A stretch of DNA of 64,000 bases from Radicibacter daui. Its GTDB lineage: Bacteria > Pseudomonadota > Alphaproteobacteria > Radicibacterales > Radicibacteraceae. Position numbers and translations under genes: made by a program. Where the stretch lies: contig CP131056.1 in NCBI GenBank assembly GCA_030657355.1, positions 2,438,501 through 2,502,500 on the forward strand, given 5' to 3'. Below are positions 35,406-45,018 of this stretch, one piece after another (the first letter of the stretch is position 1; the number at the start of each line of letters is the position of its first letter). Under the pieces are notes generated by a model, which did no database searches, was not told the DNA's origin, and worked only from the letters and a program-made list of their open reading frames with translations.

Positions 35406-36698
35406 ATGAGCCCGATGTCCCTTCGCCTCCATTGCGCCCTCCGCCGGATCGCAGCCCTTCTCGCTGTCATGACTGCGCTTTGGACAGCCGGGGCCGCGAC
35501 AGCCCAGACGTTGAGCATCGCCGCCGTCGTCAACCAGGATATCGTGACCTCCGCGGATCTCGCTCAGCGCGTGCGCATGGCCATCCTTGAAACGGGCGCA
35601 CAGCCGGATAGCCAAGCTGCCCAGGACCGCCTTACACAGCAGGTGCTGCGCCAGCTTATCGATGAGCGCCTGATGGTCCAGGAGGCCAACCGGGACAACG
35701 TCAAGATTTCGGACAAGCAACTGGATGACGCTATTGCCAGCATTGCGCAGGGCAACGGCATGAGCAGCCAGCAGTTCGAACAGGCACTCCTGCGACAGGG
35801 CATGACCGAGCAGGTGCTCAAGGATCGCACCGAAGCGACTTTGGCGTGGCGCGGCGTCGTCGAGCGCAAGATCAGGCCGACGATCGATATTTCCGATGCA
35901 CAGCTTGCTTCCGAAATGGAACGGCTCAAGGCCACGGTCGGAAAGCCGCAGGTACTGCTGGCGGAGATCTATCTTTCCGTCCCCTCTCCGGCGGAAGACA
36001 GCCGGGTGCGCCAGACCGCCGAACAGATGGTCGCGCAGCTGCGGCAGGGTTCCGTGCATTTCTCGGCACTGGCGAGCCAGTTTTCTGAATCCGCCTCTTC
36101 CGCCCGTGGCGGCGACATCGGCTGGGTGCAGCCGGACCGGCTGGATCCCGAACTGTCGAGCGCACTTCAGGCCATTGAACCCGGACAGGTCACCAGCCCG
36201 ATCCCGACCCCCGGTGGTTACTACATTCTGTTGCTGCGCGAGCGGCGCGTCCTGACCGAAGCCAAGCCGGGAGACGCCCAGCTTGATCTGCAACAGATCG
36301 TGATCCCCTTCGGCGGCAGCGGCGAGCCGAGCAAGGACGATGCGCTTGCCCGTGCGGCTGAACTCCGCCGCACGGTGCGCAGCTGCGATGCCTTCACGGC
36401 CAAGGCCAAGGAAATCGGCGGCCCCGGGTCGGGCGCAAAAGGAAGCGTGCGGCTGGGAGACCTGGCGGACAAGGAGCAGGCCCTGCTGCAGGATCTCGAT
36501 GTGAATCGCACCAGCCCGCCGCTGGAAAACGCTCATGATTATACCGTCTTCATGATCTGCCAGCGCACCGATCCGCCTTCGGCGATCCCCAGCGAAGACA
36601 AGCTGCGTGACCAGTTGGCCGCCGTTCGTGTCGACCGTGCTCAACGCCAGCTGCTGCAGGACCTGCGCCGTGCCGCCTATGTCGACATCCGCATGTGA
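35406..36698 (+). CDS. surA: SurA-type periplasmic peptidyl-prolyl isomerase/chaperone
   Basis: Chaperone for outer-membrane proteins. 430 residues: signal peptide ending near GAATAQ, a SurA N-terminal helical domain (VVNQDIVTSADLAQRVRMAI ... LIDERLMVQEA), and one parvulin domain (about residues 180-285: VLLAEIYLSVP, FSALASQFSES, GGDIGWVQPDRLDPEL, GGYYILLLRERR). A C-terminal domain with two cysteines follows. Only one clear PPIase domain, as in many alphaproteobacterial SurA. Its stop overlaps the pdxA start. Confidence 0.9.
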   Translation: MSPMSLRLHCALRRIAALLAVMTALWTAGAATAQTLSIAAVVNQDIVTSADLAQRVRMAILETGAQPDSQAAQDRLTQQVLRQLIDERLMVQEANRDNVKISDKQLDDAIASIAQGNGMSSQQFEQALLRQGMTEQVLKDRTEATLAWRGVVERKIRPTIDISDAQLASEMERLKATVGKPQVLLAEIYLSVPSPAEDSRVRQTAEQMVAQLRQGSVHFSALASQFSESASSARGGDIGWVQPDRLDPELSSALQAIEPGQVTSPIPTPGGYYILLLRERRVLTEAKPGDAQLDLQQIVIPFGGSGEPSKDDALARAAELRRTVRSCDAFTAKAKEIGGPGSGAKGSVRLGDLADKEQALLQDLDVNRTSPPLENAHDYTVFMICQRTDPPSAIPSEDKLRDQLAAVRVDRAQRQLLQDLRRAAYVDIRM

Positions 36699-37729
36699 TC
36701 GCGGCGATGTCCCGGGCACTTCCCCTCGCCTTGACGATGGGCGAACCCGCCGGCATCGGCGGAGAATTATCGCTGCTCGCCTGGCGTGAGCGCGACCGGC
36801 TTCAGCGCGGTGCGAAGTTTTTTTGCATCGACGACCCGGCCAGGCTGGCATCTATCGCAGCGAGCCTGGGATGGCAGGTCCCTCTGCGGGTGATTACCCT
36901 GCCGGAAGAGGCCACGATCTGCTTTGAAGAGGCTCTTCCGGTTCTTCCCTTGTCCGGGCCTGTACGCGCCGTTACAGGGCAGCCCGCAGCAGGCACCGCT
37001 GCGCTTGTGAAGGAAAGCATCGAAACGGCAGTGCGGCTGTCCCGGGAGAGGCAAGCCGGCGGCGTTGTCACCAACCCGCTCCACAAGGCGGCGATGTATG
37101 GTGCCGGCTTCGGCTTTCCCGGCCACACCGAGTTTCTCGCAGAACTCGACCGGACAGACGACACGCCGGCCCCATATCCGGTGATGATGCTGGCGGGGCC
37201 GCAACTGCGCGTCATCCCTGTTACTATCCACATGCCGCTGGCTGAAGCTGCGCGCACGCTCAGCACCGAACTCATTGTGAAGACCGTCCGCATTGCACAT
37301 GAGGCGCTGAAGCGGGATTTCGGCATTCCGGCCCCGCGCCTCGTACTGGCCGGGTTAAACCCGCATGCCGGTGAGGATGGGACCTTGGGGCGAGAGGACA
37401 TCGAGATCATTGCCCCGGCGATCAAGGCCCTGCGTGAAGAAGGGATAGACGCCAGTGGCCCGTGGCCTGCCGACACATTGTTTCATGCAGCCCGGCGGCG
37501 CCAGTATGATGCGGCTTTCGGCATGTATCACGATCAGGCGTTGATTCCGATCAAGACGCTGGATTTCGACCGCGGAGTGAATGTGACCCTCGGCCTTTCC
37601 TTCATCCGCACCTCTCCGGACCACGGCACGGCCTGCGATATCGCTGGCACCGGGAAGGCTGATCCGACAAGCCTGCTTGAAGCGCTACGCCTTGCGCACG
37701 AAATGGCGACCCATCGGAGCCAGTCATGA
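36695..37729 (+). CDS. pdxA: 4-hydroxythreonine-4-phosphate dehydrogenase
   Basis: NAD-dependent step in pyridoxal-phosphate synthesis. 344 residues; [15 protein letters not shown] at the start, [26 protein letters not shown] (metal histidine), [18 protein letters not shown] and [12 protein letters not shown] are diagnostic. Start GTG at 36695 (4-base overlap with surA) or ATG at 36707. It overlaps rsmA by 4 bases. Confidence 0.96.
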   Translation: MIAAMSRALPLALTMGEPAGIGGELSLLAWRERDRLQRGAKFFCIDDPARLASIAASLGWQVPLRVITLPEEATICFEEALPVLPLSGPVRAVTGQPAAGTAALVKESIETAVRLSRERQAGGVVTNPLHKAAMYGAGFGFPGHTEFLAELDRTDDTPAPYPVMMLAGPQLRVIPVTIHMPLAEAARTLSTELIVKTVRIAHEALKRDFGIPAPRLVLAGLNPHAGEDGTLGREDIEIIAPAIKALREEGIDASGPWPADTLFHAARRRQYDAAFGMYHDQALIPIKTLDFDRGVNVTLGLSFIRTSPDHGTACDIAGTGKADPTSLLEALRLAHEMATHRSQS

Positions 37730-38592
37730 GCAGCGCGCTGGATACGGCTCTGGATGCCCTGCCCCCGCTGCGCGAGGTCATCGCCGAACATGAACTCGCC
37801 GCTCGCAAGAGCCTCGGCCAGAATTTCCTTCTAGACCTTAACCTCACGGCCAAGATCGCGCGTAGCGCTGGCGATCTCACGGACGTCAATATCCTGGAGG
37901 TCGGCCCCGGTCCCGGCGGCCTGACGCGAGGCATCCTGCGGACCGCCCCCGCCAGTGTTACCGCCATCGAGAAGGATAGCCGCTGCATTGCCGCGCTCCA
38001 GCCTCTCGTGGAAGCTTCCGGCGGCCGGCTGAAGATCGTCGAAGCCGATGCGCTGGAAATTGACGCAATTGCCCTGCTGCCGGCCCCGCGCGCCATCATC
38101 GCCAACCTGCCTTATAATGTGGCAACTCCGCTGCTGCTGGGGTGGCTAAGGCATATCCAGGAATTTCGCAGCCTGACGCTGATGTTCCAGCGTGAAGTTG
38201 CCGAACGCATTACAGCAAGACCCGGCAGCAAGGACTTCGGCCGGCTTGCCATCATTGCCCAGTGGGTTTCCAGACCGACGCGTGTGGTTGAGTTGCCGCC
38301 GCAGGCCTTTACGCCGCCGCCAAAGGTGCATTCCACTGTCGTCGACTTCCGTGCCCTGCCGCGGGACGGTGCCCAGCCGAAGTTCGAGACCATGGAAAGG
38401 CTGACCGCCGCTGCCTTCGGCCAACGGCGCAAGATGCTGCGCCAAAGCCTCAAGTCACTGGGGCTTTCAACCTATGGCCTGACACCGGAGACGCTTTGCG
38501 CGACAGCTGGCGTAGAGCCGACAGCGCGGGCAGAAGAACTTGATATCCCCGCATTCGTCAGGCTGGCCCTGACGCTGGAAGCCGGCGGTTAG
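37726..38592 (+). CDS. rsmA: 16S rRNA (adenine1518/1519-N6)-dimethyltransferase
   Basis: KsgA methylates two adenines in 16S rRNA during small-subunit maturation. 288 residues: [20 protein letters not shown] site [16 protein letters not shown], catalytic [14 protein letters not shown], then [13 protein letters not shown]. End of the lptF-lptG-surA-pdxA-rsmA operon; it converges with gmk, leaving only 19 bases. Confidence 0.97.
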   Translation: MSSALDTALDALPPLREVIAEHELAARKSLGQNFLLDLNLTAKIARSAGDLTDVNILEVGPGPGGLTRGILRTAPASVTAIEKDSRCIAALQPLVEASGGRLKIVEADALEIDAIALLPAPRAIIANLPYNVATPLLLGWLRHIQEFRSLTLMFQREVAERITARPGSKDFGRLAIIAQWVSRPTRVVELPPQAFTPPPKVHSTVVDFRALPRDGAQPKFETMERLTAAAFGQRRKMLRQSLKSLGLSTYGLTPETLCATAGVEPTARAEELDIPAFVRLALTLEAGG

Positions 38593-38611
38593 GCCGGCTC
38601 CGGTCTATCGC

Positions 38612-39259
38612 TCAAAAATCTTCCAGCAATCCATCCACGAACGGACGCAGATCCGGCCGCCGCACGCGCTTCAGTCGCTCGGCCTCAAGAATGGTGCGCA
38701 CCTGCCGCACGCTGTCTTCGAGGTCGTGGTTGACGATGACATAGTCATATTCGACCCAATGGCGCACCTCATCGGCGTTCTTGCCCATGCGGCGGGCAAT
38801 CACATCCTCGCTATCCTGGCCACGGGCTCGTAAGCGGCGCTCCAGCTCCACCACCGAAGGCGGCAGGATGAAGATGCTGACGAGGTCTTTGGGGGCCTGG
38901 TCGCGCAGTTGCTGAGTCCCCTGCCAGTCGATATCGAACAGCACGTCCTTGCCGGCCCGCAGGGCGTCCTCCACCGCCGGCCGGGGTGTGCCGTAATAAT
39001 GGTCGAACACCCGGGCATATTCGAGCAGGGAACCCTGTTCGATAAAGCCTTCAAAGGTCTTCTGGTCGACAAAGAAATAATGTTCGCCGTCCTTCTCGCC
39101 GGGCCGCGCCGCGCGGGTCGTCGCGGAGATCGAAACGGTGACATTGGAATCGCTGTCCAGCAGCCGGCGCGTAATGGTCGTCTTGCCGGCGCCCGACGGC
39201 GACGACAGAACCAGCATGACACCGCGGCGCGGATGGGCGGAGTGTATCTCAGGGCTCAT
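38612..39259 (-). CDS. gmk: guanylate kinase
   Basis: It phosphorylates GMP to GDP. 215 residues from MSPEIHSAHP. P-loop SSPSGAGKTTITRRL, GMP site TTRAARPGEKDGEHYFFVD, and DIDWQGTQQL are intact. ATGA overlap with yicC. Confidence 0.97.
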   Translation of the reverse strand: MSPEIHSAHPRRGVMLVLSSPSGAGKTTITRRLLDSDSNVTVSISATTRAARPGEKDGEHYFFVDQKTFEGFIEQGSLLEYARVFDHYYGTPRPAVEDALRAGKDVLFDIDWQGTQQLRDQAPKDLVSIFILPPSVVELERRLRARGQDSEDVIARRMGKNADEVRHWVEYDYVIVNHDLEDSVRQVRTILEAERLKRVRRPDLRPFVDGLLEDF

Positions 39260-40164
39260 TCTATATTCTGGACCTGTTCGCGCAGCTGATCGACCGCGAC
39301 CTTGAGGGAAAGGCCGATATTTGTCAGCGCAACATCGGAGGATTTTGAACACAAAGTATTGGATTCCCGGTTGAATTCCTGACAGAGGAAATCGAACCGG
39401 CGCCCTATCGCCCCGCCTTCAGAGAGCATGGAGCGGGCCGAGGCGATATGGGCCGAGAGCCTGTCCAGCTCCTCGCGCACATCGATCTTGGTTGCCAGCA
39501 GGGCCAGTTCCTGGGCCAGCCGCTCTTCGGAAAGCGGCGGTGACGCCTCCAGCAGGCTTTCCAGCTGCTGGCGCAGCCGGCTGCGCAATCCTTCGACACG
39601 CGCGCCGGCCGTGCCTGCCGCCTCATGCGACAAACGCTCGATCTCGTCGAGATGGCCGGTGAGTGTCGACAGCAGCCGGGCCCCCTCCTCGCGCCGCGCC
39701 GCCAGCAGGGCGTCGAAGACGCCATCGGCAGCGGCGAGAATGGCATTCAGCGCGGCTTCCCGGTCTTCAGTCTCTCCGGCAGCAGCCCCATCGTCCCCGC
39801 TCTCGATGACACCGCGCACCGCAAGCAGGCTGCCCAGCTCCTGCGGCGGCGCCCCCATGCCCTCCAGTTCACGGCCAAGACCGAGTATCTGCTCGACGAG
39901 AGACCGGTTAAGACGATAACCGCCGCTGGCGTTCTCCCGGTTGATGGAGATGGAGACCGAGACGTTGCCCCGTTTGAAACGCGCAGCCGCAGCCTGACGC
40001 AGCGGCTGGTCGAGGCGATCAAAACCGGACGGAAGGCGCAGTTTGACGTCCAGACCCTTGCCATTGACGCTGCGCGCTTCAAACACCCAGGAAAGAGCAC
40101 CCACGACACCCTCAGCGCGGGCAAAACCGGTCATGCTGGAAAGGGGTTCGCTCACGTGGGTCAA
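39256..40164 (-). CDS. yicC: YicC-family endoribonuclease
   Basis: 302 residues. The YicC N-terminus (SSMTGFARAEG ... WVFEARSVNGKGLDVKLRLP) and C-terminal DUF1732 end (GRRFDFLCQEFNRESNTLCSKSSD) are both present; the family is an RNase affecting small RNAs. Upstream of gmk, as in most bacteria. The start could also be ATG about 10 codons in, but MTHVSEP fits. Confidence 0.93.
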   Translation of the reverse strand: MTHVSEPLSSMTGFARAEGVVGALSWVFEARSVNGKGLDVKLRLPSGFDRLDQPLRQAAAARFKRGNVSVSISINRENASGGYRLNRSLVEQILGLGRELEGMGAPPQELGSLLAVRGVIESGDDGAAAGETEDREAALNAILAAADGVFDALLAARREEGARLLSTLTGHLDEIERLSHEAAGTAGARVEGLRSRLRQQLESLLEASPPLSEERLAQELALLATKIDVREELDRLSAHIASARSMLSEGGAIGRRFDFLCQEFNRESNTLCSKSSDVALTNIGLSLKVAVDQLREQVQNIE

Positions 40165-40300
40165 CTCCGGTAGGCGCTGCTGCAGGCGGGATGCCGCCTC
40201 TTGCCGGCGACGCCCATGAATGCTTGCGCAAATGAGGCAGGACCGGTCTTATAGCCCGCCTGTTCCGCAAGCGGCAACCATCCCCTGTCAGGCCCGGCTC

Positions 40301-41254
40301 ATGCCTTCCTCTTCTCCCCAGTTTTCAACCACCGGAACACCTGGTCCGAGCCGGGAATATACCGCGGCGATGGCGCGCCTTAATGACACCGATGCGCTGC
40401 TTCCGCCCGATGCGCCCATCACAGCGGAACGGGCGCATTATGATGGTCGCCTTCCCGATCTTGAGCTGCAGGACGATCTCCACCTCGGCAAGCCGATGCG
40501 GATCGCAGGTCGTCTGGCCGAGATGATCACCCCGGCCGGGCACGATCCTTTGCGCGCTATTTTCTGGCTGCATCCCGGTGGATTCTGTTTCGGCTCGCTG
40601 CGCTCACACCGAGGGCTGGCCGGTGCCCTTGCGAGGGCAAGCGGGTGCCGGGTGCTGGCGCTCGATTATCGGCTGGCGCCGGAACATCCCTTTCCCGCAG
40701 CGAACGAAGACAGTGTTGCCGCATTTCAGTGGCTCATGGACACCGGCACCCCGCCAGGCGGTATCGCTCTAGTTGGCGCCTCCGCCGGCGCGGCTGTTGC
40801 GGCAGGGACGGCGATGCTGCTGCGGGCCCGCAGCCGGACCATGGCGGATGCAGCCCAGGCCGGTGCCCTCGGATTGATGACGCCCTGGCTTGACCTGACA
40901 TTGCCGGAGCGACTTACAGACGCGCCGGCAATAAGCTCGATGGCGCGCCGCTGGCTGGGACCCGACCGGCCCTCCAATCACCCCATTGCCTCGCCCTTCC
41001 ACGGCGACTGGCGCGGGTTACCCCCTGTGCTGCTTCAGGCCGCCGGCGACGACATTTTCGCTGGTGACGCAACGTCACTGGCAAAGCGCTTTGCCGAGCA
41101 TCCGGAGGCGGCACCGGTTGCAGTTGAGAGCGAGTTGGCTGATGGAATGTGCCACCTCTACCCGGCCCTCGGGGAGCATGTACCCGAAGCTATCGGGGCC
41201 GTTCGTCGCCTCGCCGATTTTATCCTGCGTCACACCAGCCAGCCGGAGGCGTGA
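40301..41254 (+). CDS. alpha/beta hydrolase of the HSL-like family
   Basis: About 317 residues. An esterase/lipase fold: the oxyanion-hole motif reads HPGGFCFGS (HGGG is usual) and the nucleophile elbow is VGASAGAAVA (GDSAGG is usual). DYRLAPEHPFPA is the conserved Y-R-L-A-P-E-H segment; the acid is probably in AGDDIFAGD and the histidine in DGMCHLYPAL. So the catalytic triad looks complete despite the altered motifs. The substrate is unknown. Start taken as ATG at 40301. It is 3 bases before a short-chain dehydrogenase and probably in the same transcript; both are opposite to the flanking fab and yicC operons. Confidence 0.85.
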   Translation: MPSSSPQFSTTGTPGPSREYTAAMARLNDTDALLPPDAPITAERAHYDGRLPDLELQDDLHLGKPMRIAGRLAEMITPAGHDPLRAIFWLHPGGFCFGSLRSHRGLAGALARASGCRVLALDYRLAPEHPFPAANEDSVAAFQWLMDTGTPPGGIALVGASAGAAVAAGTAMLLRARSRTMADAAQAGALGLMTPWLDLTLPERLTDAPAISSMARRWLGPDRPSNHPIASPFHGDWRGLPPVLLQAAGDDIFAGDATSLAKRFAEHPEAAPVAVESELADGMCHLYPALGEHVPEAIGAVRRLADFILRHTSQPEA

Positions 41255-41257
41255 GCC

Positions 41258-42013
41258 ATGGCCCCTCACATCCTTATCACCGGCGCCAGCAGCGGCCTTG
41301 GGGCCGCCATCGCTGAAAGCTATGCGCAGCCCGGCACCAATCTGACCCTGCAGGGCCGCGACGCGGCTCGTCTTGAGAAGGTTTCCACACTCTGCCGCAA
41401 CAAGGGGGCAGCCGTTGTGCTGGCAATCGACGATGTCTGCGATCAGACGGCGATGGGCGCGCTCATCGAGGAGGCAGAGGCGCGTCAGCCACTAACTCTC
41501 GTCATTGCCAATGCGGGCATCTCCGGCGGTACGGCCGGCGGCAGCGAAGGCCAACAGCAGGCGCGAGAGATTTTTGATACCAACCTCACCGGCGTGCTCA
41601 ATACCGTGCTGCCGGTTATCGACCCGATGAAGGAACGCCGCGGCGGCCAGATCGCTCTGATGGCATCGCTTGCCGGATACCGCGGTCTTCCCGGCGCACC
41701 GGCCTACTCCGCCAGCAAGGCTGCTGTCCGCGCCTGGGGCGAAGCGCTGCGAGGGCACCTCGCGCCCTTCGGTATCAAGGTCAATGTCATCTGTCCGGGA
41801 TTTGTCGATACGCCGCTGACGCGCGTCAACCGTTTCCCGATGCCGTTCCTGATGACGGCAGAGCGTGCTGCCAGCATTATCCGCAAAGGCCTCGATGCCA
41901 ACCGCGGACGCATCGCCTTTCCCTGGCCGATGGCCACGATGGTCTGGGCCCTGATGGCGTTGCCGGACAGGCTTGCTGGCTGGCTTACCAGCCGCGCCCC
42001 GCGCAAGGGCTAA
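41258..42013 (+). CDS. short-chain dehydrogenase/reductase
   Basis: 251 residues. NAD(P)-binding GASSGLGAAIAE, IANAG, catalytic serine region LMASLAGYRG and YSASKAAV (Y-x3-K) are present, then PGFVDTPLT. The C-terminus has hydrophobic segments (TMVWALMALPDRLAGWL), which could attach it to a membrane. Downstream partner of the hydrolase; substrate unknown. Confidence 0.88.
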   Translation: MAPHILITGASSGLGAAIAESYAQPGTNLTLQGRDAARLEKVSTLCRNKGAAVVLAIDDVCDQTAMGALIEEAEARQPLTLVIANAGISGGTAGGSEGQQQAREIFDTNLTGVLNTVLPVIDPMKERRGGQIALMASLAGYRGLPGAPAYSASKAAVRAWGEALRGHLAPFGIKVNVICPGFVDTPLTRVNRFPMPFLMTAERAASIIRKGLDANRGRIAFPWPMATMVWALMALPDRLAGWLTSRAPRKG

Positions 42014-42025
42014 AACCCTTCAGGG

Positions 42026-43204
42026 TTACTTGTCCTGGTCGGCCTCGGGGGCGACCGAATTGCTGCTGGCTGCAGCCTTGTCCCGCTGCAACCTGCGCCA
42101 GGCACCCACATTGTCATTGTGCTCGGCAAGCGTCCGCGCAAACGCATGCCCACCGCTGCCGTCGGCGACGAAATAGAGATAATCGCCTTCCGCGGGGTGC
42201 AGCACGGCATCAATGGCCTCCCGGCCTGGATTGGCAATGGGCCCCGGAGGCAGGCCTGCGTTCATGTAGGTATTGTAGGGGCTGGCGGTGGCGAGATCTG
42301 CCCGCGTCAGCGACCGCTCCAGCCTGCTGTCGCCGCTGGTGAGCGCGTAGATCACCGTCGGGTCAGATTGCAGGCGCATGCCCCTGCGCAGGCGGTTGAC
42401 GAAGACACTGGCGACCAGCGGCCGCTCGCTGGCAACCCCGGTTTCTTTCTCGACGATGGAGGCAAGGATCAGCGCTTCCTCCGGCGTCTTGAGCGGGAGC
42501 CCTTCTGCACGCTTTTCCCAGGCATCCGCCAGATAGGCCGACTGCGCCTTTTCCATGCGCCGCAGCAGGGCAGCCCGGTCATCGAGCCGGGAGAAGAAAT
42601 AGGTATCAGGCTGGAGGGAGCCTTCTGCCGGTCGCGCACCAGTGTCACCAGCCAGCATCGGCTCGTCCTGAAGCGCCCCCACTATTTCACCGACGGTGCT
42701 GCCCTCTACCACGGTAAAGCGATGCCGTACCGTTTCGCCTTCCTGCATCTGGAGGAGCGCCGCACGCGGAGAAATATTTGCCGGAAAAGCGTATTCGCCA
42801 GCCTGAAGCGGACGGCCGTCGCCACTAAGGCGCAGGGCCAGCAGCAATTGCCAGTCATGGCTCACCACCCCGCCCTGCTCAAGCTGGCTGGCGATGGCGC
42901 GCGTACCAGTGCCCTTTTCAATGACGACAGTTGCCGGCGCGGCCAGCGGTCCAGGGGCATCGAGCTGCCGCAGCAGCTGAACCGCCACGACGCCGCCAAT
43001 CACCAGCAGCGTCATGAAGGCCGGAACGACATAAAAGAAAAGACGCCTCAGGAAACCGCGACGGACCGGCTTTACCGGTTCGCCGCCATCTCCGGGCGTC
43101 TTGTTTTCCTCACCCGAGGCAGTTGCGGGGGAAGGTTCAGACGCCGCGTGAGCGCCGCCTTCCGTCCCTTCCCCCGCAGACTGCTTGTCCTCAGGCGAAA
43201 TCAG
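42026..43204 (-). CDS. mltG: endolytic murein transglycosylase MltG, apparently starting with CTG
   Basis: Inner-membrane lytic transglycosylase thought to end nascent glycan strands. The conserved core (EGSTVGEIVGAL; ASIVEKETGVASERPLVASVF with the catalytic Glu; SDPTVIYAL; YNTYMNAGLPPGPIANPG; LYFVADGSGGHAF) is complete. The first in-frame ATG (43015) lies inside the transmembrane helix. In the same frame 63 more codons run open to the fabF stop, encoding an acidic region and then RRGFLRRLFFYV, the expected basic flank before the helix. At the fabF stop, AAGGAG precedes CTG by 5 bases (CTGA overlap). No ATG, GTG or TTG exists in that stretch, so CTG (or the next codon ATT) is the likely start, giving about 392 residues. 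Confidence 0.9.
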   Translation of the reverse strand: MISPEDKQSAGEGTEGGAHAASEPSPATASGEENKTPGDGGEPVKPVRRGFLRRLFFYVVPAFMTLLVIGGVVAVQLLRQLDAPGPLAAPATVVIEKGTGTRAIASQLEQGGVVSHDWQLLLALRLSGDGRPLQAGEYAFPANISPRAALLQMQEGETVRHRFTVVEGSTVGEIVGALQDEPMLAGDTGARPAEGSLQPDTYFFSRLDDRAALLRRMEKAQSAYLADAWEKRAEGLPLKTPEEALILASIVEKETGVASERPLVASVFVNRLRRGMRLQSDPTVIYALTSGDSRLERSLTRADLATASPYNTYMNAGLPPGPIANPGREAIDAVLHPAEGDYLYFVADGSGGHAFARTLAEHNDNVGAWRRLQRDKAAASSNSVAPEADQDK

Positions 43205-44466
43205 TTGAACTCCTTGACGACCAGCGACGCGTTGGTGCCGCCGAAGCCAAAGGAATTACTGAGAGCCGCACGCACCTTCTTTTCCTTGGCCTCGAGCGGC
43301 ACAAGGTCGAGCCCCTGCACGCTCTCGGACGGATTGCGCAGGTTGAGCGTCGGCGGAACGATGTCGTGGTTGATCGACAGGATCGAGTAGATGGCCTCAA
43401 CCGCACCGGCAGCCCCCAGAAGGTGACCGATGGAAGACTTGGTCGAAGACATCGAAACAGTATTGGAGGCCGCACCGAAAAGACGCATCACCGCCCCGGC
43501 CTCGATCTCGTCGCCCTTGGGCGTCGAGGTGCCGTGCGCGTTAATGTAGTCGATCTCTTCCGGATTGAGGCCGGCACGCTTCAGCGCCATGCGCATGGAG
43601 CGGAAACCGCCGTTGCCGTCCTCGGACGGGGCGGTGATGTGATAGGCATCGCCCGACAGGCCATAACCCACCACTTCGGCGTAAATCTTGGCGCCGCGCT
43701 TCTTGGCGTGCTCCAGATCTTCCAGCACCACGATGCCGGCGCCTTCGCCCATCACGAAGCCGTCACGACCCTGATCGTAGGGGCGCGATGCTTCGGTCGG
43801 CGTTTCGTTATAGGCGGTGGAAAGCGCACGGGCAGCGGCGAAGCCGGCGATGCCCATACGGCAGACCGCACCTTCGGTACCGCCGGCAACCATCACGTCG
43901 GCATCGCCGAGCGCAATCATGCGGGCCGCATCGCCGATGGCGTGTGCACCGGTCGAACACGCCGTCACGACGGCATGGTTCGGTCCCTTGAACCCGTAAC
44001 GGATCGACACATGGCCGGAGGCCAGGTTGATCAGGGTCGAAGGAATGAAGAACGGAGAAAGGCGGCGGGGGCCCTTGGTCGCGATGGTGATGGAACCATC
44101 GTCGATGCCCGGCAGACCGCCGATACCGGAACCGATCAGAACGCCGGTCATCTCGGCATCTTCATCGTCCGCGGGCTTCCAGCCGGAATCCGCAATCGCC
44201 TCGTCAGCAGCAGCCAGAGCATAGATGATGAAATCATCCATCTTCTTGCGCTCTTTGCTGTCCACGACATCGTCGAGGTTCAGCGTGCCGTCGCTGCCAT
44301 CTCCAAACTGGATCTGGCCGGCGATCTTGCAAGGCAGATCGGACACATCGAAGCGCTCGATGGTCCGGATGCCGGACTGGCCGCCGATCAGGCGTTCCCA
44401 GTTCGTCTTTACGCCACGGCCCAGAGGCGTGACGAGGCCCATACCGGTTACGGCTACACGTCGCAT
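43201..44466 (-). CDS. fabF: 3-oxoacyl-ACP synthase II
   Basis: Condensing enzyme for fatty-acid elongation. 421 residues: GMGLVTPLGRGV, active-site VTACSTGAHAIGDAARMI, HGTSTPKGD and SSTKSSIGHLLGAAG (histidines), and C-terminal SFGFGGTNASLVV. It follows acpP by about 108 bases and its last codons hold the ribosome site of mltG. Confidence 0.97.
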   Translation of the reverse strand: MRRVAVTGMGLVTPLGRGVKTNWERLIGGQSGIRTIERFDVSDLPCKIAGQIQFGDGSDGTLNLDDVVDSKERKKMDDFIIYALAAADEAIADSGWKPADDEDAEMTGVLIGSGIGGLPGIDDGSITIATKGPRRLSPFFIPSTLINLASGHVSIRYGFKGPNHAVVTACSTGAHAIGDAARMIALGDADVMVAGGTEGAVCRMGIAGFAAARALSTAYNETPTEASRPYDQGRDGFVMGEGAGIVVLEDLEHAKKRGAKIYAEVVGYGLSGDAYHITAPSEDGNGGFRSMRMALKRAGLNPEEIDYINAHGTSTPKGDEIEAGAVMRLFGAASNTVSMSSTKSSIGHLLGAAGAVEAIYSILSINHDIVPPTLNLRNPSESVQGLDLVPLEAKEKKVRAALSNSFGFGGTNASLVVKEFN

Positions 44467-44574
44467 TTCATCATCCCGTTACGCTGGCCGAATCCTTCAA
44501 GGGGCGCACGCGGGTCTACCTGCTGCGCCCCTATAAGCAAAGGATCAGTCTCGTCGCGTCAGCTGAAGCTGAAC

Positions 44575-44811
44575 TTAGCCCTGCTGGCTCTGGATGTAGT
44601 CGATAGCGTCCTTGACGGTCAGGATCTTTTCCGCCGCATCGTCGGAGATCTCGACGCCAAACTCTTCTTCGAAGGCCATGACCAGCTCGACGGTGTCGAG
44701 GCTGTCAGCGCCCAGATCGTCGATGAAGCTGGCATTCTCGGTGACCTTGGAGGCTTCGACGCCCAGATGATCCACCACGATGTTCTTAACGCGCTCGGCG
44801 ATATCGCTCAT
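44575..44811 (-). CDS. acpP: acyl carrier protein
   Basis: 78 acidic residues; the phosphopantetheine serine is in [19 protein letters not shown]. Between fabG and fabF. Confidence 0.98.
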   Translation of the reverse strand: MSDIAERVKNIVVDHLGVEASKVTENASFIDDLGADSLDTVELVMAFEEEFGVEISDDAAEKILTVKDAIDYIQSQQG

Positions 44812-45018
44812 CTCGACTTACCTTTTCTCATGTTATTTCGTAGCGACCGGCGGGACAGGTCTATTCCTGCCTCCACCACCAGATTTGCCCATCTTTTGCC
44901 GTTGAAGGCAACATATAGGGCCTCGTCTGATGAACGGCGCCCAACTAGCGGGGCCGTCATCTAACACACTCATTCGGGCTTTCAAAGCGTGGTAACGCGA
45001 AAAAAGCCCCTATTCCTC

